Shown here: one piece after another, positions 33,775 to 43,853 of the stretch
Layout of the letters: every line of letters begins with the position of its first letter
Position numbering within the stretch: position 1 is the stretch's first letter
NCBI GenBank assembly: GCA_949987565.1
Contig: OX465113.1
Span: forward strand, 6,446,551 to 6,510,550
Source of the DNA: Luidia sarsii
Taxonomy: Eukaryota > Echinodermata > Asteroidea > Paxillosida > Luidiidae
Direction: 5' to 3'
Length of the DNA: 64,000 bases
Notes under the pieces: generated by a model
Database searches by the model: none
Told to the model about the DNA's origin: nothing
Seen by the model: only the letters and a program-made list of their open reading frames with translations
Program-made: the position numbers and the translations under genes

Positions 33775-34204
33775 AATTCATAGAGCTAAATAAACTAGAG
33801 TTCGCACTCCCCTATCATCAACGCGCGGTACGAACGTGCCGACATGGATATCGACGCGCATCCGCCAAAGAGGACAACTTCAGCTCGAAGTGCCCGGATG
33901 TCAGTAGCAATCGCGCGTAATATGAATGGGGACAAGTATAGCTGAAAGGTTGTGAATGTGGAAACTAAAATGTTACAGAAATGGTTTTAAGGCCTAGCAA
34001 GGAAAGGAAAGGCCATCAATACCTCAAGGGATTTGCAATTTTAATGTCCTACTTTCTTTTGTAAAAATTGGGATTAGTTTACCGTGGTTTGCCCCATAGA
34101 GATCCATGTATTTGTCAATTTTGGTAATGGCGTCACAGTCCCCTTGCCGGCACGCGTCACGCGATGAGTGCGCACTCTAGTTTATTAATTTTATAGAGCT
34201 CTAT
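33775..34204. mobile_element. MITE with ATAGAGCT...AAACTAGAG inverted ends
   Basis: CATAGAGCTAAATAAACTAG at the left and CTAGTTTATTAATTTTATAG then AGCTCTATG at the right form inverted repeats of about 35 bp. A further CAACTCGTACGC unit lies just upstream at 33735. Confidence 0.65.
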
Positions 34205-34702
34205 GACCTATATAACTGGATAGGACGCGCGTATTATGCGATTGCATATAGCGAGCGCTGAAGTCCCCGCGGCCATGTTGGGTTTAGTTTTTCAAGACCA
34301 AAATTATAATAGTATTGCGGCACTATACTATCGCGCGCTTTGTTCAAATTATTTCACGCGCCCGCATAACGATTGGATGGGGAAGCTACTCTGAGACCCT
34401 TGTCTAAAACATGGCTTAGGCTCAGGCTCTGTCTTGGTCTACAAAGCAAGGAAACGGGACTATGGGAGCCCTTTGGCTCCGGTTTTGGAGAAAGAGTGTT
34501 AAACTTATATCGATCGGGCCATGTGATCGCGCCACCGACGTTCGCACTCATTGATCTCCATAATAAAGACTGGATAGGACATGTGACACCGCGCGTTGCT
34601 CGTGCACAAAATACGCGGTCGAATTATGGAGATCAATGTTCGCACTATACATACGCGCGCCTGGCTGAAAACCCCAATATTATGGCCGCGAAGTCACTCC
34701 TT
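34205..34702. other. Mixed repeat-rich spacer
   Basis: Contains an imperfect palindrome near 34540-34650 (TTGATCTCCATAAT inverted as ATTATGGAGATCAA) and a GGCTTAGGCTCAGGCT motif shared with 35920. No gene recognised. Confidence 0.5.
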
Positions 34703-34972
34703 CCTTTTTCCCCCGTACCACATATTCGCTATGGGCCCATATGTTTGTGCACAAACAATATTTAATTTACGCGGGGGGGGGGCAAGGGGGTGGGGAGGGG
34801 CTATACCAGTTGAAGTTAAAGCTAGGGATAGGCTTTCTGCACAGCCAATAAGGCTTTCTGCACAGCGAATACAACGTACGTGAACAATATGAGTGACCTG
34901 AGACTCAATTCTTCATACTTTGTTAGTGCACAAACATATGGGCCAATAGCGAATTATGTGGTACGGAAAAAA
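34703..34972. repeat. Inverted repeat, about 50-bp arms
   Basis: CCGTACCACATATTCGCTAT plus CATATGTTTGTGCAC at 34704-34752 is inverted at 34926-34970. The loop is G-rich. Confidence 0.8.
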
Positions 34973-35030
34973 AAACATCGCGACCCGCGCGTCCTGTCCA
35001 TGCAGTTATAACTATAGAGATCAGTGGCGC

Positions 35031-35826
35031 CAACTCGTACACATGCCAACTCGTACGCGTGCCAACTCGTACACATGCCAACTCGTACGCGTGCCAACTC
35101 GTACGCGTGCCAACTCGTATGCGTCCCAACTCGTACGCACGAGGCTGGTCAACTCGTACACACCCGTAAAAGAAAAAAAATAAGACCGCACAATAGCCAC
35201 ACAGTTTTTGAGAAGAGTTCTGGCTTTTATTTTATGCATCTCGTAAAAAAACTTGCAGCTGATTTGCATTTTGCTAGTACTTGTGTGTGTTTTTGCCAGA
35301 AGGCTAGAGTGCCTGCTTTTCTTTTTCTATTCCTTTCGTGTGATACCTTGAATAAGTAATAATGAATTAATTTGTAATGGCTGAATAGAGTTATCGGCTG
35401 TGTATTCTCAATTTCTCGTGTCTTTATTATTTTTTTCTCAGGATTTATTTATTCACTCTAGGGGGGGCTGAAAGCATGCGGCAAAAAGCGGCGAGTAAAC
35501 AAAAATCCATATTATACCAATAATTTGCTTGAAAAAGCTTAGTCTATAAGATGACTAGTCCTTGATCTTGGAAGAGCTACTGAGTGCAAAGAAAAAATGA
35601 ACCGTCGAAAAACTGCGTATGAGTTGACCAAGCCGCGCGCGTACGAGTTGGCGTTTGTACGAGTTGACCAAGCCGCGTACGAGTTGGCAAGCGTACGAGT
35701 TGACGTGTGTACGAGTTGACCAAGCCGCGTACGAGTTGGCAAGCGTACGAGTTGGCGTGTGTCGAGTTGACCAAGCCGCGTACGAGTTGGCAAGCGTACG
35801 AGTTGGCGTGCGTACGAGTTGACCTG
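35031..35826. mobile_element. Foldback-like element 2 with CAACTCGTACGCGTGC arrays
   Basis: Left array (35031-35160): seven to eight units of a 16-bp motif CAACTCGTACGCGTGC. Right array (35617-35826): inverted units (GTACGAGTTGACCAAGCCGC / GTACGAGTTGGCAAGC) in a higher-order repeat of about 66 bp. The core between them (about 35161-35616) is noncoding. Confidence 0.75.
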
Positions 35827-35827
35827 C

Positions 35828-36893
35828 GGTCGATTTCACGAAACTAACATAGATCCTAGGATTTAGGAAGAGTCCTAGCTCTAGGATCGATCTTACTTAT
35901 GGACGTTCTCGAAATAAAGGCTTAGGCTCAGGCTTAGGCTTCGGTCATATTTATCTTGCTCGTTATAATATTACAGGCTTCTAAAACAAGCGTTTGGCCC
36001 CAGTTTCTTGGTGAATACCCTGTACCTATCAAGCCAACAAACCTTCAAATTCGGAAACAAACCACAAACTGGATTTTCATGTTTTGTCAGATGGAGACGA
36101 AGCCTGAGCCCGAGCCTAAGCCTCTATTTCGAAAACGGCCTATGACAATCCTAAGATCGATTTCACGAAACGCGTCTTAAACAAGATGCGTCTGGAATAA
36201 TATAATAAAACCGCAAGATAAATAGTGAACGAGGCTAAATTTGCATAACCAACATGTTGCGACGACTATTTCATGTATTCGAGATCGATTCTGCCGCGTT
36301 GATAAAATGGCCGTCGGAACTCTCTCATTAGGATGGTTGATTGTTGAGTTGCCGCGGTACAACTTTTTGGCTCCAAACAATATTTGGGTGAAAAGATGTC
36401 GTCTGCAAGCTCATAAACAAAACGCTTGCGGGCGGTGTGCATGATATCATTAATGACAGTAAAGAACAATAATTATAAACGACCGTAGTGCCATAGTGGT
36501 AATTAAAATACCAGAGTTTCATGCTTTATGTGATCACCAACCCTGTCTACAAGTTGCATGATCCCCATCTACGGAATATTTCATCGTCACGTAAACTATC
36601 CAAAGGATTCCTGTCCGTCGCGAATGAGACGTTCTCTTCGCGATGCCTGTCGTGCTTCGTAGTCGGCCAACAGTAGCAGCGCCATTGCATCTAGCTAGCA
36701 ATGTACGTACATACGCACGCACGTGTAGCCGATTATTTATAACACAAAATCAATGGCTAGGAAGGGTTCTGCCCCGTTGTCACGGATATTTAGGACGTCT
36801 TAAACCCTTCCTATCTTTGGTGAAATCGTTCTCAGGACGCGTCCTAAGTTAGGACGAGTTAGGACTAGTCTTAACGTTTCGTGAAATCGACCG
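35828..36893. mobile_element. MITE with GCGGTCGATTTCACGAAAC ends
   Basis: GCGGTCGATTTCACGAAAC at the left is exactly inverted at 36875-36893. Subterminal CCTAAC/TCCTAG repeats occur on both sides. It carries a nested hairpin insert at about 35895-36150. Confidence 0.85.
35895..36150. repeat. Nested inverted-repeat insert, GGCTTAGGCTCAGGCTTAGG
   Basis: GACGTTCTCGAAATAAAGGC and GGCTTAGGCTCAGGCTTAGG are inverted near 36100-36145 as GAGCCTAAGCCTCTATTTCG. Confidence 0.75.
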
Positions 36894-37112
36894 CTGGACA
36901 CGTACGTAGGTACATGTATTTACAAGGCTAAGGTAACAAGTTCGTTCGTCTTGGAACACGGAAATTTATTTTAACTATTTTTGTCTGTAAAACGTGCAAA
37001 ATCACGTACTTTACAAATTGTATTTTAATATCTTATTCCTATTAGACAATTCTAATTGTTTAAACTGCTTCAATCGGCGCGATAAAAAATATTTTAACAA
37101 AAACGTTCGACG

Positions 37113-37710
37113 TGTGGCGGGGCCACAGGGTTAATTATATTTATAAGTTTTTTTGTATCCCCATATTTTTAATAGGAGTCCCTTCCCCTGTTTTTGGATT
37201 GCTTTTTAAATTTATAACCAATCGTCTCCATTTCGGGTACAGTGTATAGCAAACCTGACCTACATGTATCTGAATACTAGCACACACCCCTTGGGAGAGC
37301 AAGTGCCCTGCCCACCACAAGACCCCACTATCTTATGACCAAGCCTTGTGGTCAGTGGCTCACTTTGCAGACTGGTAGGAAAGAGTGCAGGTCCACTTTA
37401 AGATTTCCAAGAGTTTTCCTACCCGAATGTTTGGTCTGCTGCTGGATTTGGTGAGTTGAAGTTTTCCTGTTTTTTTAATTAATGTATGTTCTAAAGGAGG
37501 AAGAAACTAGATGCCAGATTATGAGCCACATGTAGTTATTTTTAATTTTCGGGCCTAAACCCCATTTTCCAATTTGCTTTTGATCTTTAGGTTTTACTTT
37601 GGGCCAGGCGTACGTGTTGCTTTCTAAGAAGTTTTTTTAGTATAGTTTCCAGAGTATCATTTTAGAATATTTGGTTGATTTGTGTAATCGGATTTTCAGG
37701 GTTACAAACG
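37113..37710. mobile_element. 598-bp insertion in the left arm
   Basis: Absent from the right arm. Its borders read CGACG|TGTGGCGG and ACAAACG|CTCC, leaving a possible 3-bp ACG duplication. No coding sequence recognised. Confidence 0.6.
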
Positions 37711-37789
37711 CTCCACGCTTTACCTCCTATTCGAGGAGCCCGGAAGTCAGGAATCTCGTGGTAACACGTACATGCTCGAGGCCAACTTA

Positions 37790-38712
37790 CACGGTCTATT
37801 GTAGGTCGAATTTGCGTTCCCGTACGTAGCCATTTTTTTTAAGGTGCCGCCGCTGTTTGCTGGGGGTGTGATGTCACAACGGAATGACGCCAACCCGTAG
37901 AGCTCTATAAATAAACATTTCGACGTTCGCAAATCATCATGGGTATACAAACTATGCAGTCTTCACCGAGAAGGATCTCGCATGCACGTACAGTACATGG
38001 GAGAATTAGTAAACATTCACGCAGGGACCGAAACGAAAACAATTCGGAAATTCTTGAAGCTGTCGATTCACGTGTTGCCACGGCTGGTCGATGGAATATA
38101 GAGAAGAAACAGCATGTTCTTTCAGTATCCTTTTTCGGCTTCGAGGTGGTGAGTTAATTTGGCCCTCCTCCCAATCCTCCTTGGTGAAGCATGGAGGTGA
38201 AGTGATCGCTAGAGTACAAATCACATTCACATCCTTTCGATTTCTATTGTGAATTGGTAGCCGATTTTGAGAAATTTCTCCACTTTTATGGCCGCAGCCC
38301 ACTTCCTAAGTAACTCAATTTTCGTGTCCTTATTGGGAATTGCATGGAAAGAGTTTTCCAGCTTTTTCCCGATGGCATTTTTACAGCCAAAAGCCTGGCA
38401 GTACACCATCGTTTAGCTCGCGAGTTTACACAAACTGCACGCAGTAGGGGGCACATCCGCAGTAGGGGGTACATCCGGGCACCTCGATACTCATAGTCAT
38501 ACTGCAGTTATCCGTCCTCACGTCACATTCCCGCAATCAGCGGCGGCTTTCTCGAAAAGATGGCTACGTATACGGGAATGCAAATTCGACCTACTATCCC
38601 ATAAATTTTCTCTCTTTATGAAAATCGTACGTGAGTGACTCATAGGTAATTGTGGGTTGTTTTTAACATCCAATCAGATAAGCAAACTTTATTTCTTGGG
38701 TTGCATTCCCCT
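37790..38712. mobile_element. THAP/TTAA-type (Kolobok-like) element, copy C, left end truncated
   Basis: The right terminus TTGCATTCCCCT is followed by TTAA (38713-38716). The left side joins the inverted arm and lacks the outer TIR. Internally homologous to copies A and B. It carries the best-preserved THAP coding segment on minus. Confidence 0.8.
38092..38409 (-). pseudogene. THAP-domain fragment of a transposase-like gene
   Basis: The ATG at 38409 opens [20 protein letters not shown], with zinc ligands Cys4 and Cys9 in C-x4-C spacing, followed by FHAIP and [13 protein letters not shown] with the invariant Trp. After a frame break, an ICTLAITS segment sits where the C-x2-H pair is expected, but the His is not preserved. 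It ends in an EHAVSSLY motif corresponding to the THAP AVPxxF box. THAP domains bind DNA. The catalytic part of a transposase is absent, so this is a DNA-binding remnant carried by a nonautonomous element. Confidence 0.75.
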
Positions 38713-38925
38713 TTAAGGCATTTGTCGACGAAATCTTCACTAAAAAAGCCTTGTGGGATTGTACTCGTCCTCGTGCACGCTGCGAGATCACCGTCCAGTG
38801 TGTGTGCACTCAGTACGTCCGCAATGATTAGTAGACTTCCACCAGTCCTTACACACTTGTTCAGTTCTAACAAATAACGTAATGTTTATTACAGGCATAG
38901 TACGAGTATACACCTTGTTCTCAAG

Positions 38926-39122
38926 CGTAGAGAAAACCTCGCTGTTCTAGGACACCTCGATCGTTCTCGTATGTGCGCAACGCCTCACGCGTAGAGAAAA
39001 CCTTGCTGTTCTAGGACATTTCGTTCTCGTATGTGCGCAACGCCTCACGCGTAGAGAAAACCTTGCTGTTCTAGGACACTTCGTTCTCGTATGTGCGCAA
39101 CGCCTCACGCGTAGAGAAAACC
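38926..39122 (+). repeat. 60-bp tandem repeat, 3.3 copies
   Basis: CGTAGAGAAAACC starts units at 38926, 38990, 39050 and 39110. Units two and three are almost identical. Noncoding. Confidence 0.92.
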
Positions 39123-39369
39123 TCGCCCCAGAACTGCCCCATTCTGTATACTACTTATGCGCACGACACGCACAATATTTTACGTACGTGGAGACGCGTA
39201 CACGCACAATTTTATCCCAATTATCTATGTAATTCTTCGTGTAGGTGAAGACGATGTCACGTACACGCACAATTATCCCAATTATTTGCACAATAAGTGT
39301 TATGTACATAGAGATGATGCCCGCCAAGACATTTTCCTCCAGGGATGGGATGTAGCCGTAACCGTATAG

Positions 39370-39822
39370 CGTTTTTTTTTTGTCCAAGCTAGCTACCATC
39401 GATTTCGGCTACCTTTCCGCGGGTGGGAGTCCGCGGGCCCCTACTATCAGCTGGACTTTGAGGAACTCGACGAGACGAACCGACTGGAGTATTGCGCCCT
39501 CAAGCTAGCGTGCCTCACCTCAACCGACCGGGAAGACATCCTGGCCCTCTTCCCAGGGTTCAAGCCCCGCTTCGCCTTCTACGAGCAGTTCGTGGACAAC
39601 GACGTAGTCAACCTCATTATCCGTATGCATCGCCAGAGCACCCGCTCGCCCGAGGATCCCAGGACGAAAATAGTCGCACGGGCACTGCTGACCCACATCC
39701 GGCGCCACGAGAAAGGCTTTGACAAACACGTCGTCTCGGCTACTGTAAGTTGGCCTCGAGAATGTACGTGTTACCGCGACATTCCTGACTTCCGGGCTCC
39801 TCGAATAGGAGGTAAAGCGTAG
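39370..39822 (+). CDS. GC-rich exon-like ORF of unknown function
   Basis: An open frame runs from after TAG at 39367-39369 to TAG at 39820-39822 with no upstream ATG. From 39421 codons are strongly G/C-ending and the peptide looks globular: ESAGPYYQLDFEELDETNRL, then LALFPGFKPRFAFYEQFVDN and LLTHIRRHEKGFDKHVVSAT. A splice donor GTAAGT at 39745 follows the last codon of that stretch, exactly at the border of the right inverted arm. It may be an exon of an unrecognised gene or of the adjacent Polinton. Bases 39422-39440 recur inverted at 53214-53232. Confidence 0.5.
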   Translation, partial: RFFFVQASYHRFRLPFRGWESAGPYYQLDFEELDETNRLEYCALKLACLTSTDREDILALFPGFKPRFAFYEQFVDNDVVNLIIRMHRQSTRSPEDPRTKIVARALLTHIRRHEKGFDKHVVSATVSWPRECTCYRDIPDFRAPRIGGKA

Positions 39823-40013
39823 AGCGTCGAACGTTTTTGTTAATATATTTTGTATCGCGCCGATTGAAGCAGTTTAAACTATTAGAATAGTCTTTTAGGA
39901 ATAAAATATTAAAATGCAATGTGTAAAGTACGTGATTTTGCACGTTTTCACGTTTGTGTTTTGATTTTGTATCATTTTGTTTACATGTACGGTATCTACA
40001 TGTACAGTACAGT

Positions 40014-40116
40014 ACAAGGCGCTTTTCTGGATGGCCCGAATGCGAACCACACCAACTTCGGCGCGATACAGGCAGCACTGTACGTACACGTGCAGTACGT
40101 CCGTGGATACAAGTAG
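40014..40116 (+). CDS. Possible short coding fragment
   Basis: Frame GAFLDGPNANHTNFGAIQAA continuing LYVHVQYVRGYK then TAG. GC-rich compared with the flanks. It could be a downstream exon of the 39.4-kb ORF, but the phases do not match simply. Not recognised. Confidence 0.25.
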
Positions 40117-40394
40117 TATGCTCATCGTCGCGTACCGCGCAGTCGGGCCGTATTCGCAATTCTGTACTTACAACCGGAAGATGAAGATCGGGTTCTATTT
40201 ATTTGTTTTCTCTGCCGTAAGCTCATTTTTTGTATTTTTTTTTTTGCTCATTCTTATATTTTTAATATACATAATCCATTAATCTGGGTTTTTAGTTGGA
40301 AAGAGACTTTCTTCATTATTTAATAATGCATTAAAAATTAGGCACGCGTTAATCTCCTAGCAGGCGACGCGGAGGTGCCCGGAAGTGTACAAAA

Positions 40395-41065
40395 TGTACC
40401 CTACAGTTTTGAGAAAAGTTGGACTTAAGGAGCACTAGTGTCAGCATGGTGCTAGCGAGTTGCCCATTTTCGACGATTTGGGGTCGAAAATGGCGCTCAT
40501 AATGTTCTAATTAGACACTAATTAATTAGTGAAAAGAATTTGCCCTCTCCAAAATTGGGCCTGCCCATAGGTTGTATGGATGAGTTGGATTGTGGAAGAA
40601 AAATCCAACTTTTCTCAAAACTGTAGGGTAGGCCTACATTTTGTTTTTACGGAGCACTACTGTCAGCATATGGTGTTAGCGAGTTGCCCATTTTCGACGA
40701 TTTGGGGTTGAAAATGGCGCCCATCATTAGAGTCCTTATTAGACACTAATTAGATAAAAGAATATGCCCTCTCCAAAATTGGGCCTTCCCATGGGTTGGA
40801 TGAGTTGTGGAGGAAAAATTCAACTTTTCTCAAAACTGTAGGGTACATTTTGTTTTTACGGAGCACTACTGTCAGCATGGTGCTAGCGATCGAGTTGCCC
40901 ATTTTTGACGATTTGGGGTCGAAAATGGCGCCCATAATTAGAGTCCTAATTAGACACTAATTAGTGAAAAAAAATTGCCCTCTTCAAAATTGGGCCTGCC
41001 CATAGGATGGATGCGTTGGATTGTGGAAGAAAATTCCACATTTTCGAAAACATGAAGGGTACATT
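40395..41065 (+). repeat. About 215-bp tandem repeat, three copies
   Basis: GAGCACTACTGTCAGCATGG-type starts lie at 40431, 40653 and 40862 (spacings 222 and 209). Each unit has GAGTTGCCCATTTT, GACGATTTGGGG, GACACTAATTAG and CTTTTCTCAAAACTGTAGGG. A partial unit precedes the first. Confidence 0.92.
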
Positions 41066-41433
41066 TTGGTTTTACTGAGCATTTGTTGTCACTTACTTAA
41101 ATCATGCTTAAATCTTTGGCAAATTTTGGGGCATTTTTTAGAGTCGTATTTTGTACCTCAATTTGCCTAGAAATACTCAGTCGAAGGGGCAGTTAATGAT
41201 ATATTTATTAGATTACATACTGTTGTTGAAGATTGATGAGTTAAAGTTGATGTTATGTGCTGGAATATTTTTATTTCGTTGAAAAACGGACCCGATGCAC
41301 GTCGGAAAAGGGTCCTCCTTTTGCCGCATGCGTTCTAGGTTTGTGTGAATGTGCGGCTGAATACGCGGCTGGGATTTTTGGCCGAATACGGCTACCTTGA
41401 GCTATGTAACGAGAGTTACACGGTCTATTGTGG

Positions 41434-41871
41434 TTAGTAGCCGGTTCTAGACTTTGTTGTCGTTTGCATACGCGACACCACTAATATATACGCCCTCTGA
41501 ATACGTTCTTCCGCGATCACATCGCTGCTGTTGAGCTTAGAAAGGGCGAGAACGTGAATCTCATCGTGTTTCTTAGCTTTCAGTAGTATAGTAGCCGCCG
41601 AGAGACGTACTTCCCCACAATACCGGCAAGACCGCAGCCAAGGGCAGCCGCTTCCAACGCAACGACAACGGGCGCTGCTATGATTGTAGAGAGCAGACCC
41701 ACGCCCATCGCACCCATCCCCGGACTGGATGCGACCACGGCGCTGTATCAACACCATCGATGGATGGCTCGGCGCTTGCACAGCTTGGCTGTTGGCTCTG
41801 TCATCCCTCTCGCGCTCTAGACCGCGTTTAAGGTTCCGGATTTCGGAAAGACGGAAGCTGGAGCCTTCCAC
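41434..41871 (-). pseudogene. Small Polinton-associated hydrophobic protein, frameshifted
   Basis: A minus-strand frame starts at an ATG (41871) with a basic N-terminus. A Gly/Ala/Val-rich membrane-like segment (GMGAMGVGLLSTIIAAPVVV) is in a neighbouring frame, and KAKKHDEIHVLALSKLNS returns in the first frame. Proteins with a hydrophobic hairpin followed by such a charged helix accompany polymerase and capsid genes in Polinton-type elements. The exact role is unknown. At least two frame breaks. Confidence 0.5.
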
Positions 41872-42029
41872 CGGCTCCGTCTCGAGCGGCCGCGGGCGGA
41901 TCGAGCCGTGGATATATATTATATCGACGGTGGGGCAGATGCTTGCTGCTTCATTATTTTTTTAGAGAGTGATCATTGATTGTAATATAATATGTTTAAC
42001 TGGGGTTTAGATAATTATTAGTACCTCAG

Positions 42030-42390
42030 GTGAAGTTTTCGACGAGGTACCGGTAGTCGATGAAATGCTGGACTATCTCCGGCTTGCTCAACACTCTTTC
42101 GTAGAAGCTCAGTTTTCCCAAATGCTCGAGATTTATGTTGACTTCCCTAATGAGAAAATCTATATCAAAATTATAAACACCCATCGACATTCCATTAACC
42201 GGAAACTAAGTTTATTAGACTCACCGTTGATCGAGATGTGGTTTAATCGTGTAGTATCCATGGTGATGAACGCAATGATTATAAATTCTCCCGCGATGTT
42301 TCCGTTATCGATGTATTGCTGAAGGCTCACCGCGTCTCCCCTTTGAACATTATAGAGAGCGTTTGATACATGATGACTATTGTTATTCAT
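42030..42390 (-). pseudogene. Possible LamG/ConA-like lectin-domain fragment
   Basis: The minus frame from ATG 42390 reads SNALYNVQRGDAVSLQQYID, then GEFIIIAFITMDTTRLNHIS and INGES. After about 70 bp with GTGAGT...TTAG-like borders it resumes as NINLEHLGKLSFYERVLSKP and EIVQHFIDYRYLVENF. The strand pattern and ISINGE motif suggest a concanavalin-A-like fold, which would be consistent with a surface or adhesion role. Low certainty. Confidence 0.4.
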
Positions 42391-42498
42391 CGTAGGTCTT
42401 CAATTATTCAGAGCGATCGCAATGGCTTTAGCAGCGCTTTACAAAGCGAGAGGCATAGTAGTTGGTTCAACCCCAACATCCACCCGGTGCAACAATTA

Positions 42499-43165
42499 CC
42501 TACATCCACACCGGCGCCATCATCCATCCCGGCGCCATCATCCACCCCGGCGCGCAACAACCTACATCCACCCCGGCGCCATCATCGACTCCCGCGTCAT
42601 CATCCACCCCGGCGCGCAACAACCTACATCCACCCCGGCGCCATCATCGACTCCCGCGTCATCATCCACACCCCGGCGCGCAACAACCTACATCCACCCC
42701 GGCGCCATCATCCACTTCCGCGTCATCATCCACACCCCGGCGCAACAACCTACATCCACCTCGGCGCCATCATCCACTCCCGCGTCATCATCCACCCCGG
42801 CGCGCAACAACCTACATCCACACCGGCGCCATCATCCACTTCCGCGTCATCATCCACCCCGGCGCGCAACAACCTACATCCACCCCGGCGCCATCATCCA
42901 CTTCCGCGTCATCATCCACCCCGGCGCGCAACAACCTACATCCACCCCGGCGCCATCATCCACTCCCGCGTCATCATCCACCCCGGCGCGCAACAACCTA
43001 CATCCACACCGGCGCCATCATCCACTTCCGCGTCATCATCCACCCCGGCGCGCAACAACCTACATCCACCCCGGCGCCATCATCCACTTCCGCGTCATCA
43101 TCCACCCCGGCGCGCAACAACCTACATCCACCCCGGCGCCATCATCCACCCCGGCGCCATCATCC
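42499..43165 (+). repeat. 62-bp minisatellite open in all three forward frames
   Basis: The junction CCTACATCCA recurs at 42561, 42623, 42687, 42749, 42811, 42873, 42935, 42997, 43059 and 43121: period 62 (one 64). Units contain CCGGCGCCATCATCCACT and CGCGTCATCATCCACCCCGG. Because 62 is not divisible by three, each frame cycles through the same three peptide phases, and none contains a stop. Pro/His/Thr/Ser/Arg-rich. Confidence 0.95.
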
Positions 43166-43169
43166 ACCA

Positions 43170-43702
43170 CGGCCATCTCGAGTCTCTGGCAGAGTCCCTT
43201 TGGACTTCGCTTGAGCCCGGGCAGGCCTGACAAGCTCCCTCAGCTGAACCCCAAAAAAGTCGTCTTTCAGACGACGATTTCAAATTTGTGAAGGACCTTG
43301 GTTTTTCTGTCAGGAAACTGACGGAGGCCAAGGTTCATATTGCAAAACAGCTAAGGAGCCTATCGCAGACTTCCGAGAAGGAAATTGTACCTCCCTACCA
43401 TAGGCCTTCGGCTCGACCGCCCCACCCCCACCGTGGTTTCCACTACACGGCTTCTTTTTTGAAGTCGTGGGAAACCACTTGCACAAAGGTCGGCCGAATT
43501 CTCCTTACACTTATACCAGGGAGGAGTACAAACACCAGGCGGCGGACATCAACAACAGAATCGCTGACGCTTACAAGACCTCAAGAGCGGAGATCGAAAG
43601 CCGATTCGACAACCCAAGGGAGCACCAGACAGCAACGGGCCTCTTCAACTCATTCGCACATTCAAGACCGCGAGGAGTCAAGAGGAAACACGACAAGTAA
43701 GA
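43170..43702 (+). CDS. Possible ORF1 downstream of the minisatellite, frameshifted
   Basis: One frame reads SSAEPQKSRLSDDDFKFVKD, then LGFSVRKLTEAKVHIAKQLR (helical, charged). A second continues YTYTREEYKHQAADINNRIA and ends PRGVKRKHDK then stop at about 43700, with a nuclear-localisation-like basic tail. It lies 150 bp before a Penelope-like reverse transcriptase and may be its upstream ORF, fused in frame to the minisatellite. Alternatively a Polinton ORF. Not recognised. Confidence 0.35.
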
Positions 43703-43853
43703 CGGCTACCCACCTGTGATTTAAAAACCAACGGTCCTTTTCAGGACCACCACTTTTTCAAGAAAGAGAGAATTGCAACACTGTCTATCTATTACCAACC
43801 CATTTACGATATATCCTCCCAAACAGGGAAACATATTGTAAACAAACCCTAAC

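Larger units (their letters stand above)
36989..39948. repeat. 2.96-kb structure bounded by about 205-bp inverted arms
   Basis: The left arm is split: 36989-37112 and 37711-37790. The right arm is 39745-39948. Shared sequences include AAAACGTGCAAAATCACGTA, TTTAAACTGCTTCAATCGGC and TCGAGGAGCCCGGAAGTCAG. The left arm contains an extra 598 bp (37113-37710). Enclosed are a THAP-bearing element, a 60-bp tandem array and an exon-like ORF that ends exactly where the right arm begins. It could be a transposon with TIRs or a segmental inversion. Confidence 0.8.

Noticed and set aside
34373..34883. Plus-strand ORFs of 95-130 codons
   Set aside because: They cross palindromes and inverted repeats and show no family similarity.
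42370..43291. Three overlapping ORFs of 250-303 codons as independent proteins
   Set aside because: The 62-bp repeat rotates frames, so they are the same repeat read three times. Kept as a repeat and a finding, not as genes.
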